Of a stretch of 64,000 nucleotides of DNA, positions 21,690-33,546 are shown in pieces. This stretch comes from Pteria penguin (lineage: Eukaryota > Mollusca > Bivalvia > Pterioida > Pteriidae): positions 27,277,841-27,341,840 of the forward strand of contig CM068583.1 of the NCBI GenBank assembly GCA_035048485.1, read 5' to 3'. The notes under the pieces were generated by a model that worked only from the letters and a program-made list of their open reading frames with translations, did not search any database and was not told the DNA's origin. A program made the translations under genes and the position numbers. Within the stretch, counting starts at the first letter, position 1. Every line of letters begins with the position of its first letter.

Positions 21690-23490
21690 ATGAAAGGTAC
21701 AGTCGGATCCTTGGTCGAGTATACGAAAGGTTGACAATAAGGCGGTGTCTTTGGTCAAATACACTATAGCAGGGTCTTTGATCAAGAATACCAAAGGTGA
21801 AGCGTACATCAGGATCCACTGCCAAATATACGAACGATTGATTATAATGCCGGGTCATAGGTCAAGTATATTATAGGTGAAACGTATTGCCGGGTCCTTG
21901 GTCAAATATACTATAGGTAAAACGTATTGCCGGGTCCTTGGTTAAATATATTATAGGTGAAACTTACTGCCGGGTCCTTGGTCAAATATATTATAGGTGA
22001 AACGTATTGTCGGGTCCTTGGTCAAATATGCTATAGGTGAAACGTATTGCCGGGTCCTCTGTCAAATATATTATAGGTGAAACGTATTGCCGGGTCATTG
22101 GTCAAATGTAATATAAGTGAAACGTAATGTCGGGTCCTTGGTCAAATGTAATATAGGTGAAACGTATTGCTGGGTCCTTGGTCAAATGTAATATAGGTGA
22201 AACGTATTGCTGGGTCCTTGGTCAAATGTATTATAGATGAAACGTATTGCCGGGTCCTTGGTTAAATATATTATAAGTGAAATGTATTATCTGGTCCTTG
22301 GTCAAATATATTATAGGTGAAACACATTGTTGGGTCCTTGGCCAAACATACTATGGGTGAAACATATTGCCGGGTCCTTGGCCAAGTATACTTCAGGTGA
22401 AACGTATTGCCGGGTCCTTGGTCAAATATAATATAGGTGAAACCAGACACATAGACTACTTTAGTCTATGTCTCTGATGAAACGAATTGCTGGGTCCTTG
22501 GTCAAATGTAATATAAGTGAAACGTAATGTCGGGTCCTTGGTCAAATATATTATAGGTAAAACACATTGCCGGGTCCTTGGTGAAATGAACTATAGGTGA
22601 AACGTATTGTAGGGTCCTTGGTCAAATGTGCTATTGGTGAAACGTATTGCCGGGTCCTTGGTTAGATATACTATAGGTGAAACGTTTGCCGCGTCCTTGG
22701 TCAAATATATTATAGGTGAAACGTATTGCCGGGTCCTTGGTCAAATGTAATATAAGTGAAACGTAATGTTGGGTCCCTGGTCAAATAATGTATATTATAT
22801 GTGAAACGTATTGCCGGGTTCTTGGTTAAATATACTATAGATGAAACGTATTGCCGGGTCCTTGGTCAAATATGCTAAAGGTGAAACGTATTGCCGTGTC
22901 CTTGGTTAAATATATTATAGGTGGAACGTATTACCGGGTCCTCGGTCAAATATACTATAAGTGGAACGCAAACCAGGTCCATGGTCAAATATACGATAGG
23001 TGGAACGCAAAGGAGGGTCCATGTCTAGTATACTATAGGCGGAAGGCAAAGGTGGGTCCATGGTCGAGTATACTATAGGTGGAAGGCAAAGGTGGGCCCA
23101 TGGTCAAGTATAATATAGGTGGAATGCAAATGTGGGTCCATGGTCAAGTATACTATAGACGGAAGGCAAAGGTGGGTCCATGGTCAAGTATACTATAGGT
23201 GGAACGTAATGCCGGGCCTTTGCTCAATATATTATATGCCAAACGTAATGTTTGGTCCTTGGTCAAGTATAGTATAGATAGAACTTAAACCTGGGTCCCT
23301 GTTCAAGTAAACTGTAAATGGAAATTAAAGCAGGATCCTCGCTTAAGTATGAAAGTTGAACGTAAAGCATAGTCATTGGTCAAGCGTGCTATAGGTGGAA
23401 CGGGTGTGGGTCAATTCTACTGCAGATGGAACGTAAACCTTTGTCCTTGGTCAATTACAGTATACTATAGGTGGAACGTAAAAATGTGTC
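21690..23490. repeat. 40-bp minisatellite, about 43-45 units
   Basis: Consensus unit: GTCAAATATACTATAGGTGA followed by AACGTATTGCCGGGTCCTTG. The centre is regular. The edges are more diverged: left of about 21840, and right of about 22950, where units carry GGTGGAACGCAAA and GGTCCATG. One unit near 22445-22475 holds an inserted hairpin (ACATAGACTA-CTT-TAGTCTATGT). The 40-bp period rotates frame, so no long frame arises. Confidence 0.97.
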
Positions 23491-24456
23491 CAACATTTCC
23501 AGCAGCCTTCAGGCCAAACCCTATATACTACAACTCCATGTTCATTCACCCCCTCTCTGGACTTTGTTTTCTTTTGAAAAGTCTTCTTGCCTCTCCCCCT
23601 ATAAAAATCAAAGAGTTGCTCCTTTACAGTGATGAACAGCTGAGCAGCATACCCGTATCAGGATCATAGTTTGGGGTATGTCACCTTAGGCAAATTAAAG
23701 ATTGTGATAATATGTTCCTCATTCAAAATTCAAGCTAACTGAAACAAGATATGCATACGTTCCTTGAATTTTATTGTGTCGACTTGGTTTCGACGAGGTA
23801 ACATTAAGAAGTGGAAGTAAATCTACAGTCCTGTATATGAAAATTTTGAATTATGAATTCAAAGAAGTACCGTATTATTCTATAGTTTTATCCAATTAGA
23901 GCGGATGATACATCGAACTCTATATAAACTCCTCAAATCAAATTCCCTCATCGAATCAAATTGTTGTTGTTGTTGTTGATGATGATGTTGTTGTTGTTTT
24001 TGTTGTCGTCGTCGTTGTTGTTTGAGCATTGTTGAAATGATTATTGCATTTCGCAACATTATGAAGATCAATATTTATAAGACAGTGGTTCATGTATATT
24101 CTGCAATCGTGTCTTTTGATGCATTATGTTCGTTCTCAGATTAACAAGACATATTAATATTTCCAAGATGTGACACTGTGTAGATATATGTGGTCGGTTT
24201 GTTGACTATAGTTTGCTCGATATACCGGTCGTCATGAATGCAGTGACGTCCGATTGAACAGAGTAGCGAACTGATTGCAATACAGTAAATCAATAGTAAT
24301 GCTCTCCCCACATCTGTTACGATACGGTCACTTGATTAAAATCTTAACTAAATAAAAAAAAACTCGAAGTATTGATTATGCATTTACATGTGTATTTTAA
24401 TGCCATAGGGAAACAACAAGTTACATTTGTCTATGCGCGGATTCTGCATGTGTATG
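23491..24456. other. No gene seen; (GTT)n tract
   Basis: Contains an imperfect (GTT)n/(GTC)n microsatellite at about 23961-24022. Nothing else recognised. Confidence 0.5.
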
Positions 24457-24705
24457 AAGTCATTTTGGCTCAGTGGATGACGTCCTAGGTTCGACTCCCG
24501 TCGTAAGCACATTGGTGTCCTGATTTTCAGATGAGACAGTAAATACCGCGTTCTTGTGCCATGGTGGACGTGGCACGTAAAAGATCAATCACTGCTTCGG
24601 GCGGGTCTGTTGCAAAGGTATACATTTATATACAATACATAAGGCAGATGACGTCACCATATTCGTTACATAAATGTGGTATGCCGTAAAACAATAATCA
24701 ATCGA
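24457..24705 (+). mobile_element. SINE, 5' head shortened
   Basis: Aligns to the full copy at 16801-17074 in the same orientation. GGCTCAGTGG (A-box region) is joined early to GGTTCGACTCCCG (B-box), so part of the tRNA-like head is missing. The body (AAAGATCAATCACTGCTTCG, GTTGCAAAGG, AAGGCAGATGACGTCACC) and the tail AATAATCAATCGAT follow. Confidence 0.82.
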
Positions 24706-25437
24706 TATGTAAGTTTATGTGCGTATGCGCCAGTCTGTGTGAAGGGGACGAAGGAAGCAAATCAAAAGTGGGCTGGTGGAAATATGAGATTTTCATTTTA
24801 AAGGTACCATTTGAAAAGCAAATTAAAAAAAAAACAAAAATAAAACCAAAGAAAAAACAACAAACAAACAAACAAACCAAAAAAAAAAAATCAAAATCAA
24901 AAACATACAAACAAAAAAAGAGATAATTTTAATAAATAATAACAATAATAGATGTTTTCGATGGTAGAGTTACAAGAGTTATTAAAAGAGACTTTAGACT
25001 GAAAAGTGAAAATATGATTTTAGAGACAACATTTCATACTTACTTATTATCATCTGTATATCATTCTCAAATATGAGGACCAGTTAGTTTTATTTTGGTT
25101 GTTCCCCTAAAATGATTTCTGGTTAATGTTGTCTCTGTTTATGCCAGATTTTTATGCTACTCGCGGGATTACTTTGGAGAGATTTCTATGTATGATTTAG
25201 TTACTCTGTTCCCAGAACATTATGTATCGATTTCTCTTATACTTCACCTTAATGAACCAACCACACATAAAGTGTCAATGGATAACATTTATATGTTTTT
25301 AATGAAATCTATAGAAAAAAATCGTCAATGTCTTGTATTTATTCTTCTTGTAAACACACAATTACATGTCGGGCTGTGTTATACGCTTTTGTATTACACC
25401 TATTACTATTATAATTATTATTGCTGTTGTGGTTGTT
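24706..25437. other. No gene seen; A-rich tract
   Basis: An A-rich/AAC-rich stretch lies at about 24822-24930. No domain-bearing frame. Confidence 0.5.
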
Positions 25438-25440
25438 GTT

Positions 25441-25486
<46 letters not shown>

Positions 25487-25489
25487 CTA
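25438..25489. repeat. (ATC)n microsatellite
   Basis: About 16 perfect units directly left of the 44-bp array. The poly-His, poly-Ile and poly-Met frames are artefacts. Confidence 0.97.
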
Positions 25490-25504
25490 CCACCGCATCA
25501 GCGT

Positions 25505-26085
25505 ATAGTGAAGCAATAGGTACCAGCAGGGAGTCTGTCTTATCACAGTATAATGAGACAATGGGTATCACCAGGATCTGTCCAATCATAGTGTATAATG
25601 AAACAATACATTCCAGCAGGGTCTGTTCAAAAATAGCGTGTAATAAAACAACGGATACCAGCAGGATCTGTCCCATCACATTGTACAGTAAAAACATGGG
25701 TACCAGCAGGTACAGATCACGGTGTGTAATGATTGACTGATTGATTTTTGTTTAACGTCACACCACGAATATTTCACGTATATGCTGACAGCATCTGCCT
25801 TATGCGGGGCATACAAATCTTGACCTTTCCAACGGACCCTCCCGAAGCAGTGAGGGATCTTTAACGTGCCATGCATACCACGACACGGCGCCTCGGTTTT
25901 TACTGTCTCTTCCGAAAGACAGGACACCGACATGTCCAGAGCGGGACTCTAACCCCGGCTTCCCGATCAGAGGCAAGCGCGATACCACTAGGCCACGCCC
26001 GCTTCAGTGTGTAATGAAGCAATAAGCATCAGAAGGGTCTGTCCAATCCCATTGTATAATGAAACAACTAGTACCAGCAGGGTTT
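25505..26085. repeat. 44-bp minisatellite, about 7 units, split by a SINE
   Basis: Units of about 44 bases contain TACCAGCAGGGTCTGTCC, AATCACAGTGTATAATGAAA and CAA. Five units lie at 25505-25730. About two more (ATCAGAAGGGTCTGTCCAAT, ACTAGTACCAGCAGGGTTT) lie right of the SINE at 26005-26085. A lone related unit lies at 27118-27165, beyond a second SINE. Confidence 0.85.
25731..26004 (-). mobile_element. Full-length SINE inserted in the 44-bp array
   Basis: Reverse-orientation copy: tail GATTGACTGATTGATTTTTG at the left, then AACGTCACACCACGAATATT, TGCGGGGCATAC and CACTAGGCCACGCCCGCTT (head) at the right. GTGTGTAATGA occurs on both sides, fitting an 11-bp target duplication inside the array. 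Confidence 0.88.
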
Positions 26086-26322
26086 TTGCACGCATTTGGT
26101 GACGGCGTCCGCCTGATGAATTGCATACAAATTTATACATTTGTAACAGACCCACCCGAAGCAATGAGGGATCTTTTACTTGCCACGCCTACAGCAACAC
26201 AGAACCTCGAATTTTACAGTCTCATCCGAAAGAAAGAACGCCGGCATGATCAGGACAGGAATTGAAACCGGACCTCCCAATCACTAAGCGAGTCCCATAC
26301 CACTGGACCAGACCGGCTCTTA
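26086..26322 (-). mobile_element. SINE, tail missing
   Basis: Reverse-orientation copy with body motifs GACGGCGTCCGCCTGATGAA, CCCACCCGAAGCAATGAGGG and TCATCCGAAAG, and the head CCACTGGACCAGACCGGCTC at the right. The (ATCA)n end is absent at the left, so it joins directly to the last array unit. It is more diverged than its neighbour at 25731. Confidence 0.82.
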
Positions 26323-26456
26323 ATAATTGGATGGTAGCATTTGTGATCTACTTTTTAATTAGGTGAAATCAACTACTGATCAATCAGGACGACACAAAAA
26401 TTAGTTATAGCGGATAATTAGCTGTGTGAGTTGGTAATTTCTCGCTATTAGATTTA

Positions 26457-26597
26457 AATTGCCTTACCTATGCCCTGTAAATTTGCCTGACTGAAGAATA
26501 CCCTCCCACAATATGTATAGGGTTCATTTCCTTCATGTTTTAACCTACGGGCATAAAACTCAGACTTGCTTTTATATGTTCTCCCACAACTGGGACA
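26457..26597 (-). pseudogene. Decayed C2H2 zinc-finger fragment
   Basis: On the minus strand the codons read CPSCGRTYKSKSEFYA-RRLKH, which fits C-x2-C-x12-(H)-x3-H with the first His replaced by Arg (CGT, one transition from CAT). EGNEPYTYCGRVFFSQANLQ follows, resembling the start of a second finger (P-Y-x-C-x2-C-GRVF-x-SQANLQ-x-H) but short of one Cys and its His pair. The end reads CAGGGCATAG|GTAAGG, a possible splice donor. C2H2 fingers bind DNA, and zinc-finger transcription factors can carry such modules on separate exons. This looks like a dead duplicate of one. No other part of a gene is visible. Confidence 0.45.
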
Positions 26598-26599
26598 CA

Positions 26600-28905
26600 T
26601 GAGTTTGTTTATGTTATAAGAAAACAAAAATTTTAAAGTATAACATTTGATTTTCAAGAGCCAGTTGTATGCATGGAAACTCATCACTTTTGCTTGTTGA
26701 CATTATCATTCGTGGAACCAATCAATATCAGAAAAGAATAAGAAAGCTTTAAATACACGTTTAGACGAATAGTTTTAGGTAAGTAGAATATGGGGATTTG
26801 CAAATAACAGTAAACGTCAGTTTTAACTATGAATATTTCAACGAAGCTAAGAAATAGGTAAATTAAAACTACCATACACAGATTTCGCTAGTTCGTGAAT
26901 TTGGTCACAATGTTTGTAAAAATTACAATGATTCATTGACTGAAAAGTTGACAATTATATCAGTATCAGTTTATACAAGGACATGGGCTATGTATATATA
27001 GAAATACGTCAGTACAATAATTATCAAAATACCTGTGTGTACTCTTCGAAGCGAGCTTTTTGCCTCCATTTTTAATTCGTGGATTTACCAACTTTAGTCA
27101 CGTGACGCTACACCGCGATGGATATCAGTAGGGTTTATCCAATCACAGTGTATAATGAAAAAGCGAAAAATCATAAACTATCTTTTCTATTTGTTTTCTC
27201 GTACTGGGCTTCTTCAGCAGCTACCCAGCCAGCCCGAGACTTTTCAGAAATCCTGGATTCACAGCTGAGTAACGCACCTTCTTATAGATCTATACAACGT
27301 ACGATATTACGAGGAGTAAACTTTACAATATTAAGAGATATGATAACAAAAAGGGAAAATTAATACACTCACTGATTGACGATTATATCATGCCGTGTTA
27401 GATTACCTTCCAACCCAATTTCTACCTTCCTTCCATTTTGTCTGACCTCACATGCGTATAGTGTGTAAATATCAATCTCCGACAGTATATCAAAGAGAAA
27501 AACAAAAGCTTGATGATCCCATAAATTAATATAAATGATGTAACATACAAATTTGATTTTCTTACTCAAAACTTTACTAAACAAATTGCTTGTATGAATT
27601 ATTTATATTCTCTTCGGCTATTGCTAAGATAATGATTTTGTATGATATGTGGTAAGTGTCATAACACATAAAAATGGTGGGCGTGTTATGGAATGTTGGA
27701 ACAAGATACATTAAGTTTCGGGTTCGAAGTTGTTTTTATGAACATCCACAGATATGGCAAATGCATTGATGTGTAGTATTTAATAGCATATGTAGGCCCT
27801 AGGATTTTTCCCAAATGAATTACAGTAACCTTCGAATGAAATCAATATAAACAAAGATTTGAAAAAATCAAAATTCAAGGTTAAAAACTAAAACAATAAT
27901 GGAACCAATGAATAGGTCTTGTCTCAATGTATACTCTCGTATAATACCTCCCCCCCCCCCTCCCACCAAAAAAAAAAAAAAAAACCAATTGAAAAACTGG
28001 CAAAATATAACTTATTCTTAATGTACTATCAAAGCATGCCTTATTTCATAAATAGGGAAGGCATTATTACATTTTATAATATAACGTCAATACATTAAGT
28101 TTGTATTTATTTGATACAATATGATGATAGACCACATTCCCTACAGACTAGTGACAAAAAACTTGTAAAAATTCAATTTATATAACACAACTTATGGGCT
28201 AGAGGACGCTCAAAAGCATACAACCAATAACCATTCAATGTAATATAGATGGTAACAACCTCAAAAAAAACATTCTCTCCACATTTGGAGAGTAGTTTGA
28301 CGTAATGACTACATTTAGTGTCATTCTAAGTAGAGATTTCTCATTCCACGAGTACCATGACAATATCTGAATACTCGCAATGTAATTGCTTTTTTCTAAA
28401 CACATAAATGTGTCTGTGGGGACAAATAATCCAAGATGGTCGTGTCAATCTAACCCACGCAGCTGTTAGAGACGTCATAGGCCCGGAATGAAACCTCTAC
28501 CATGTAACAAAATTAGCATTCATTGTCCGGAAAGAAAGAAGTCTTTTCTACCAAAACGATAAATGTTTACGTGAATACTCCCGAGGACATTGATTTAAGA
28601 TGACGAGAGACATTTATACATCCGATTTCCTGAAATACTAGCCATTTCATGAATAATTTTCTAGACTTATGCATTTAGTTATATATGTTTATGACATTGC
28701 AGTAATTTTTCATAACATGCATTTCCAATTTCTTTTAGTTATTCAGAGTCCCGTTAAGCAACGTCGAGTTTATGGTATGTTCCAGATTATTAATTCAAAG
28801 ACCGGGTTTGTCACGTGATAAATTTATATGCTTATAAACTGTTAAGCGTCATTGGATACTTCTTGTATGTATCCACTACTGACCATGTAAAACGGTATTG
28901 TACAC
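26600..28905. other. No supported gene; orphan 44-bp unit
   Basis: AT-rich. Contains the orphan minisatellite unit at 27118-27165 (GATATCAGTAGGGTTTATCC, then AATCACAGTGTATAATGAAA). An 81-codon frame at 27118-27363 starts inside that unit and continues into sequence without a known domain. A C-run/A-run lies at about 27950-27984. Confidence 0.45.
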
Positions 28906-29150
28906 TGATTGATTGATTCACGATTATTTCACGTATTACGGTATTGCCTGGTGCATTGCATAGAACTTTATACCTTTGCAACCGACCCACCCGAAGCAAT
29001 GAGGGATCTTTTACGTACCACGCCTACCGTGACCTCAGTTTTCACGTCTCGTATAAAAGACAGGACACCGATGTGTCCATGGCGGGAGTTAATCTCGGAA
29101 ACTCTAAGTCACAAGTAGAGCACTTCATCCACTGACCTACACCAGCTTCA
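28906..29150 (-). mobile_element. SINE, diverged
   Basis: Starts with tail GATTGATTGATTCACG, then CCTTTGCAACCGACCCACCC, GAAGCAATGAGGGATCTTTT, and a head-like CCACTGACCTACACCAGCTT. The tail-proximal ACGTCACACC segment is deleted and the B-box is eroded. Confidence 0.8.
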
Positions 29151-29504
29151 CTATACCATTCAGAATTGCCATAATAAAGTGAAATTATACTATCAAGTAA
29201 AGGCAGTAAAAACAAAGGCCTATTACAGGACTCTCGATGAACTCTGTGGTGGAGGCATAAGTGTTATATGGTAAAATTGAATACATCAATGTCACCAAGT
29301 TGTTCGTTTATTTGTTTATTGTTTAATGTCACCACAAGATTATATCACTTATATGGTGGTGGGGGTAGCTGCGTGGTACATAATTCCATTATTTTGTTCT
29401 ATGCGACGGAATCACCCGGGGCCTTGGTTTATACTGTATCATTCCAAACGAAGATAGGAAGAGGGGGGATGATAAATCACATACATTTGTACAAATCCCC
29501 CTAT
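29151..29504. other. No gene seen
   Basis: Spacer between a SINE and a short tandem repeat. Contains GTTTAATGTCACCACAAGAT at about 29320, loosely like the SINE tail. Confidence 0.45.
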
Positions 29505-29615
29505 GCAGTCAGGATCGGGGCCTGATCGTCATAGTCGATACAGTCAGGATCGGGGCCTGATCGTCATAGTCGATACAGTAGGGATCGGGACCTGATTGTC
29601 TTAGTCGAGATCCAG
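29505..29615. repeat. 35-bp tandem repeat, about 3 units
   Basis: CAGTCAGGATCGGGGCCTGA followed by TCGTCATAGTCGATA occurs twice almost identically, and a third, diverged unit follows. The centre ATCGGGGCCTGAT is a partial dyad. Confidence 0.85.
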
Positions 29616-29618
29616 TAT

Positions 29619-30598
29619 AACAAGAGCAACGCCTAGCGTGGCATAATACGCCCGTCGCTTAATTCGGACAGGATCAATTCGCATTTGGCATGATTTTCAT
29701 GAAACACATCTGACGTTTACTGAAGTTAATTGCGTTTCATAGTATTTTATCATAGGAATAAGTCCAAGGGCAATAACTTCTGCAGAAATGGTCCTATCCA
29801 ACTCATCTTGGAACTTGACCTGCAAAAAAAAAACTTGAAATTTTTTAGAACTAGTCACCCTCTAACACCTCCCCCCCTCTCCTAAAATTATAAATTTCTC
29901 AAAAATGAAAAAAAAGATATCAATACCTGTAAAATATGTGGAAGTTGGTACATTTTACTTGTTTCATGGTAAATTTCATAATGTTTTTACAAAAATTAGA
30001 TTTTTAATGAATTTTCAAAACAAAATCTTGAAATTTATAAGTGCAAGGGCCATAAATCCGTCAAAAGTAGGTCAATCCTAACAAAACTCGAACTGGTACT
30101 GACGCTGCTTGGAATAAAGCTGTATACCAAATTTCAACTCAATATCTTGAAAGACGGCCAAAAAAAGTCTGGAAAACATGACCTAGGGCATATGGTCACC
30201 TCCCCCCTACTAAAATTATAAATTTCTCAAAAATGAAGAAAAAGATATCAAAACCCGTAAGATATGTGATAGTTGGTACATTTTACTTGTTTCATGATAA
30301 ATTTCATAATGTTTTGTCAAAAAGTAGATTTTAAATGAATTTCTGAAAAAAATGTTGAAAATTTTAAGTCCAAGGACCATAACTCTGTCAAAAGTAGGTC
30401 AACCTTAACGAAACTCAAACTTGTGCTGACGCCGCTTGAAATAAAGCTATATACTAAATTTCATCGCAATATCTTGAAAGACGTCCAAAAAAAGTCCGGA
30501 AAACATGACCCCGGACAGACGGACGGACACACGGACGGACGGACGCACGGGCAGCGCCATAACATAATACGTTCCGTCTATTGGACGGGCGTATAATA
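29619..30598 (+). mobile_element. Nonautonomous element with CGCCCGTC ends and an internal duplication of about 335 bp
   Basis: The left end is AACAAGAGCAACGCCTAGCG followed by TGGCATAATACGCCCGTCG. The right end is GACGGGCGTATAATAAC, so ATAATACGCCCGTC is roughly inverted. Inside, a segment starting CCTCCCCCC, then CTAAAATTATAAATTTCTC, occurs twice (from about 29868 and 30201). A (GGAC)n-like run sits before the right end at about 30512-30548. No coding capacity. It shares its ends with the element at 32763-33546. Confidence 0.72.
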
Positions 30599-32762
30599 AC
30601 ACACGATACATCACAATACTGTAAGCCTTACTGTAATACGATAATGACGTTATTTAATGTCAATGTTTTGCTTTTATGTACCGCAGATGAGAAAATCTGG
30701 TCAGTTTATTTTAAAGAATACAAAATTGATAGAATTGTTCATCACATATGATAAAGTCTGTATATAGGAAACTGGATTATTTGAAAACATTTGATGGCAC
30801 TACGTATATATACTTCGTAAAATTACGATAAAACAAAAAAGAAATGATGATGATGATGATGATGATGATGATATGTTTTTAAATGCATCGATTCAACGTT
30901 GATGGAAACAAAACAATCTTCATTTTAATGCGATATATATCTATATACATCAAGTAGACTATTCATGATGTCAAGAAATCGTCATGAAATATAAAGATGG
31001 TGACTTACGTCTTCAATGAATTTTTATTAAATGATTCTTCAATTTTACCATATTGAATAGATATAATTATAATCTATTCTGTCAACTGCGTTCACGTCTT
31101 ACTCTGGAAATGACAATTGACTGAATTGTATAATTCGCTTCCAGCATATATGCTTGAATATTCTGATAGGAATATATATGAGAGAGAAATATATAGAGAG
31201 GGGGGGGGGGGGGGATGGAGGATGAAGAAGAAGCAAAAAGAAAAAGAGATTCAGATCTTGAAGTAGAAATTCTTTTAACGAAATCATGAAACATAATTCA
31301 TTTGCAAAATGGTAAACTCTAAATGTTTGCAAATTAGTAGTGTAGTGTTTTGAATACAATATGTTTACAATGTGAATTAATTATCGTCCCTCTATGCAGG
31401 ATGCAGAAGAACCCGGACCTTCGGTAGATCTTAATTATTATCATTAGAAAAAGAGAAATATTTATCATATCGCCATATCAACTTACTATTTCAATGATTA
31501 CCACTCATCTATGGCGGGTAGCTATAGACAGATAGGAGAGGCTTACATCTTAAATGTTCATAGGTTTACGGTTGTTCACCTCGGTAAAAAATAAATAACT
31601 TGCCCAAAATTTTCAATCCATATCGTTCAGTTTACTTTTACGTGTACACTGCATAGAAGAAATATGCACACCTATTATACATTTGGAACAAAGACATACA
31701 GCATCTCTGCAAGAACGTTCAATCTGATGCATTTATCAACAAACTGGTCAGAGTTCTGTCGTTTGACAGGCAGCTCCTTCCAAGCATAAGATACTGTAAT
31801 GAGAGAATGTGTGGCATTTCATGACAGTGCCTAATAGTTTAATGATATTAGCTCTCTGTGGGGTGAGACAGAGCGTGAATACATTAGCACTAGATGGATA
31901 CAACTGCTTATTAATTTGTACAGAATCTATAATTGTGAATCGAGCGTAATAATACCTGAGTGACGTGAAACTATAATGTTTCTGTCGTATTTGTAACTGT
32001 AGCGTGTGTCCGCTTCCTTAACTGAGTAAATTACTTTCCAGCATGAGCAAAAATATTCGTTAGAAATGGTTCTACTGCTACCAGCTAAAACTTTTCGCAG
32101 ACATCCAAGCATTTTATTACAATATACGAGTCTCCTATGCAGTTGATCTATTTTGTATCCCGGTCATATTTCCAACGATCAGGAATATATGTTCTGAAAC
32201 AGGTGTAAGAACTGAGAACAACCCCCCCCCCTTTTCCTCCTCACAAACTCTTACTCCCTTCTACCACCTCGTATTTCTCTTAATGATGATATTCAAGAAA
32301 AACATTACTGCAGAAAAATAGTTAGAAAATATACATAACTTGCAGTATCTAGATATATCTTTCCTTCATATCACCGGTGGAACACTAGGATTGGAGCGAC
32401 CCGTCTCTATCAGAGATGTCCACACATCAGTGATACCTTCTGATCTTACAAATCCTTTTAAAACGTGTGTCAAGGCATGCATTTTGCGACCTTTTTGATG
32501 GGTAAAGACCACTTAGTCTTGGGTAACATTCATACTGACTGTTGTACTTAATTCTTGAGACATCCATTTCAATAACCCACGAATTTCAAGTTTGTAACAC
32601 AAAATCTCAATATTATTGGAGAAGAGAAAATGTCCTAAAGTCCATTAGTTAATTATTGAATAATATCATATTACTTCACATTATATTATCAATAAATACT
32701 TTAGAGTAAAAATGGAATGCAAAATGCAACTGCATTTTTATAAATACTAGAAACACAAAAGG
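30599..32762. other. No gene seen; small simple repeats
   Basis: Contains (GAT)n at about 30846-30871 and a G-run of about 14 at 31201-31214. No recognisable protein. Confidence 0.5.
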
Positions 32763-33546
32763 ACAAGAGCAACGACTAACGTGACATAATATGCCCGTCG
32801 ATTAGTTTGAAGAAATGAAATTTTAAAGTAGAGAAACATTCCCCCTTTACTAACAATTCTGTGAAATATTATTCAAATCTGCGCAATGGATTAACAGTTA
32901 TGGACCGACAAACATTTACCCATCATATGCACTGTAGCCTTGTCCTTGCAGATATGACCTTGATTCAAGGTCATGACATACCCTTGTGTCCTGGGCAACA
33001 ATTCTATAAAATATTATTAAAATCCATGCCAGAGTGATAAGTTACGGCCCAGACAAAGATTTAACCATCATATGCAGTGTGATCTTGAACTTGCAGATAT
33101 AATATTAGTTCAAGGTCAAGACACACCCTTGGGCTCTGAGCAACAATTTTGTGCAATATTATTCAAATCCATATTAGAAGTAAAGAGTTATGACCCGGAC
33201 AAAGATTTACCGATTATATGCATTGTGACCTTGATCTTGTAGATATGACCTTGAAAATCGATAGGTTTCAACCTCCAGTCAAAAGAAATGTGTACAAAGT
33301 ATATAAGTTCTAGCAGAAACAGTTTGGTTTGTAACTTGTTTACAGGACGCATTCTCAAAAATATGCAATTTTTGCCCCAAATACGACCTTAACCTTTGAC
33401 CTTGATATTGAAAATCAATAGGGTCCGTCCTCACGCTATAAGAAATAAGTATACCAAGTCCTAGCCTAAATGGTATGGTCTATATCGTGTTAATAAGTTG
33501 CGGACAGACTCACAGATCCATAACGCCATACGACGGGCGTATAAAA
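32763..33546 (+). mobile_element. Nonautonomous element with CGCCCGTC ends and three internal units of about 147 bp
   Basis: The left end ACAAGAGCAACGACTAACGT, then GACATAATATGCCCGTCG, matches the element at 29619. The right end is CGACGGGCGTATAAAAC. Three internal units repeat AAAGATTTA.C.AT.ATATGCA, GTGACCTTG, CAGATATGACCTTG and CAAGGTCATGACA. The same unit in reverse orientation forms the 56380-58035 array. Confidence 0.75.

Noticed and set aside
27118..27363. 81-codon frame as a gene
   Set aside because: Its start lies in an orphan minisatellite unit and the rest has no recognisable domain.
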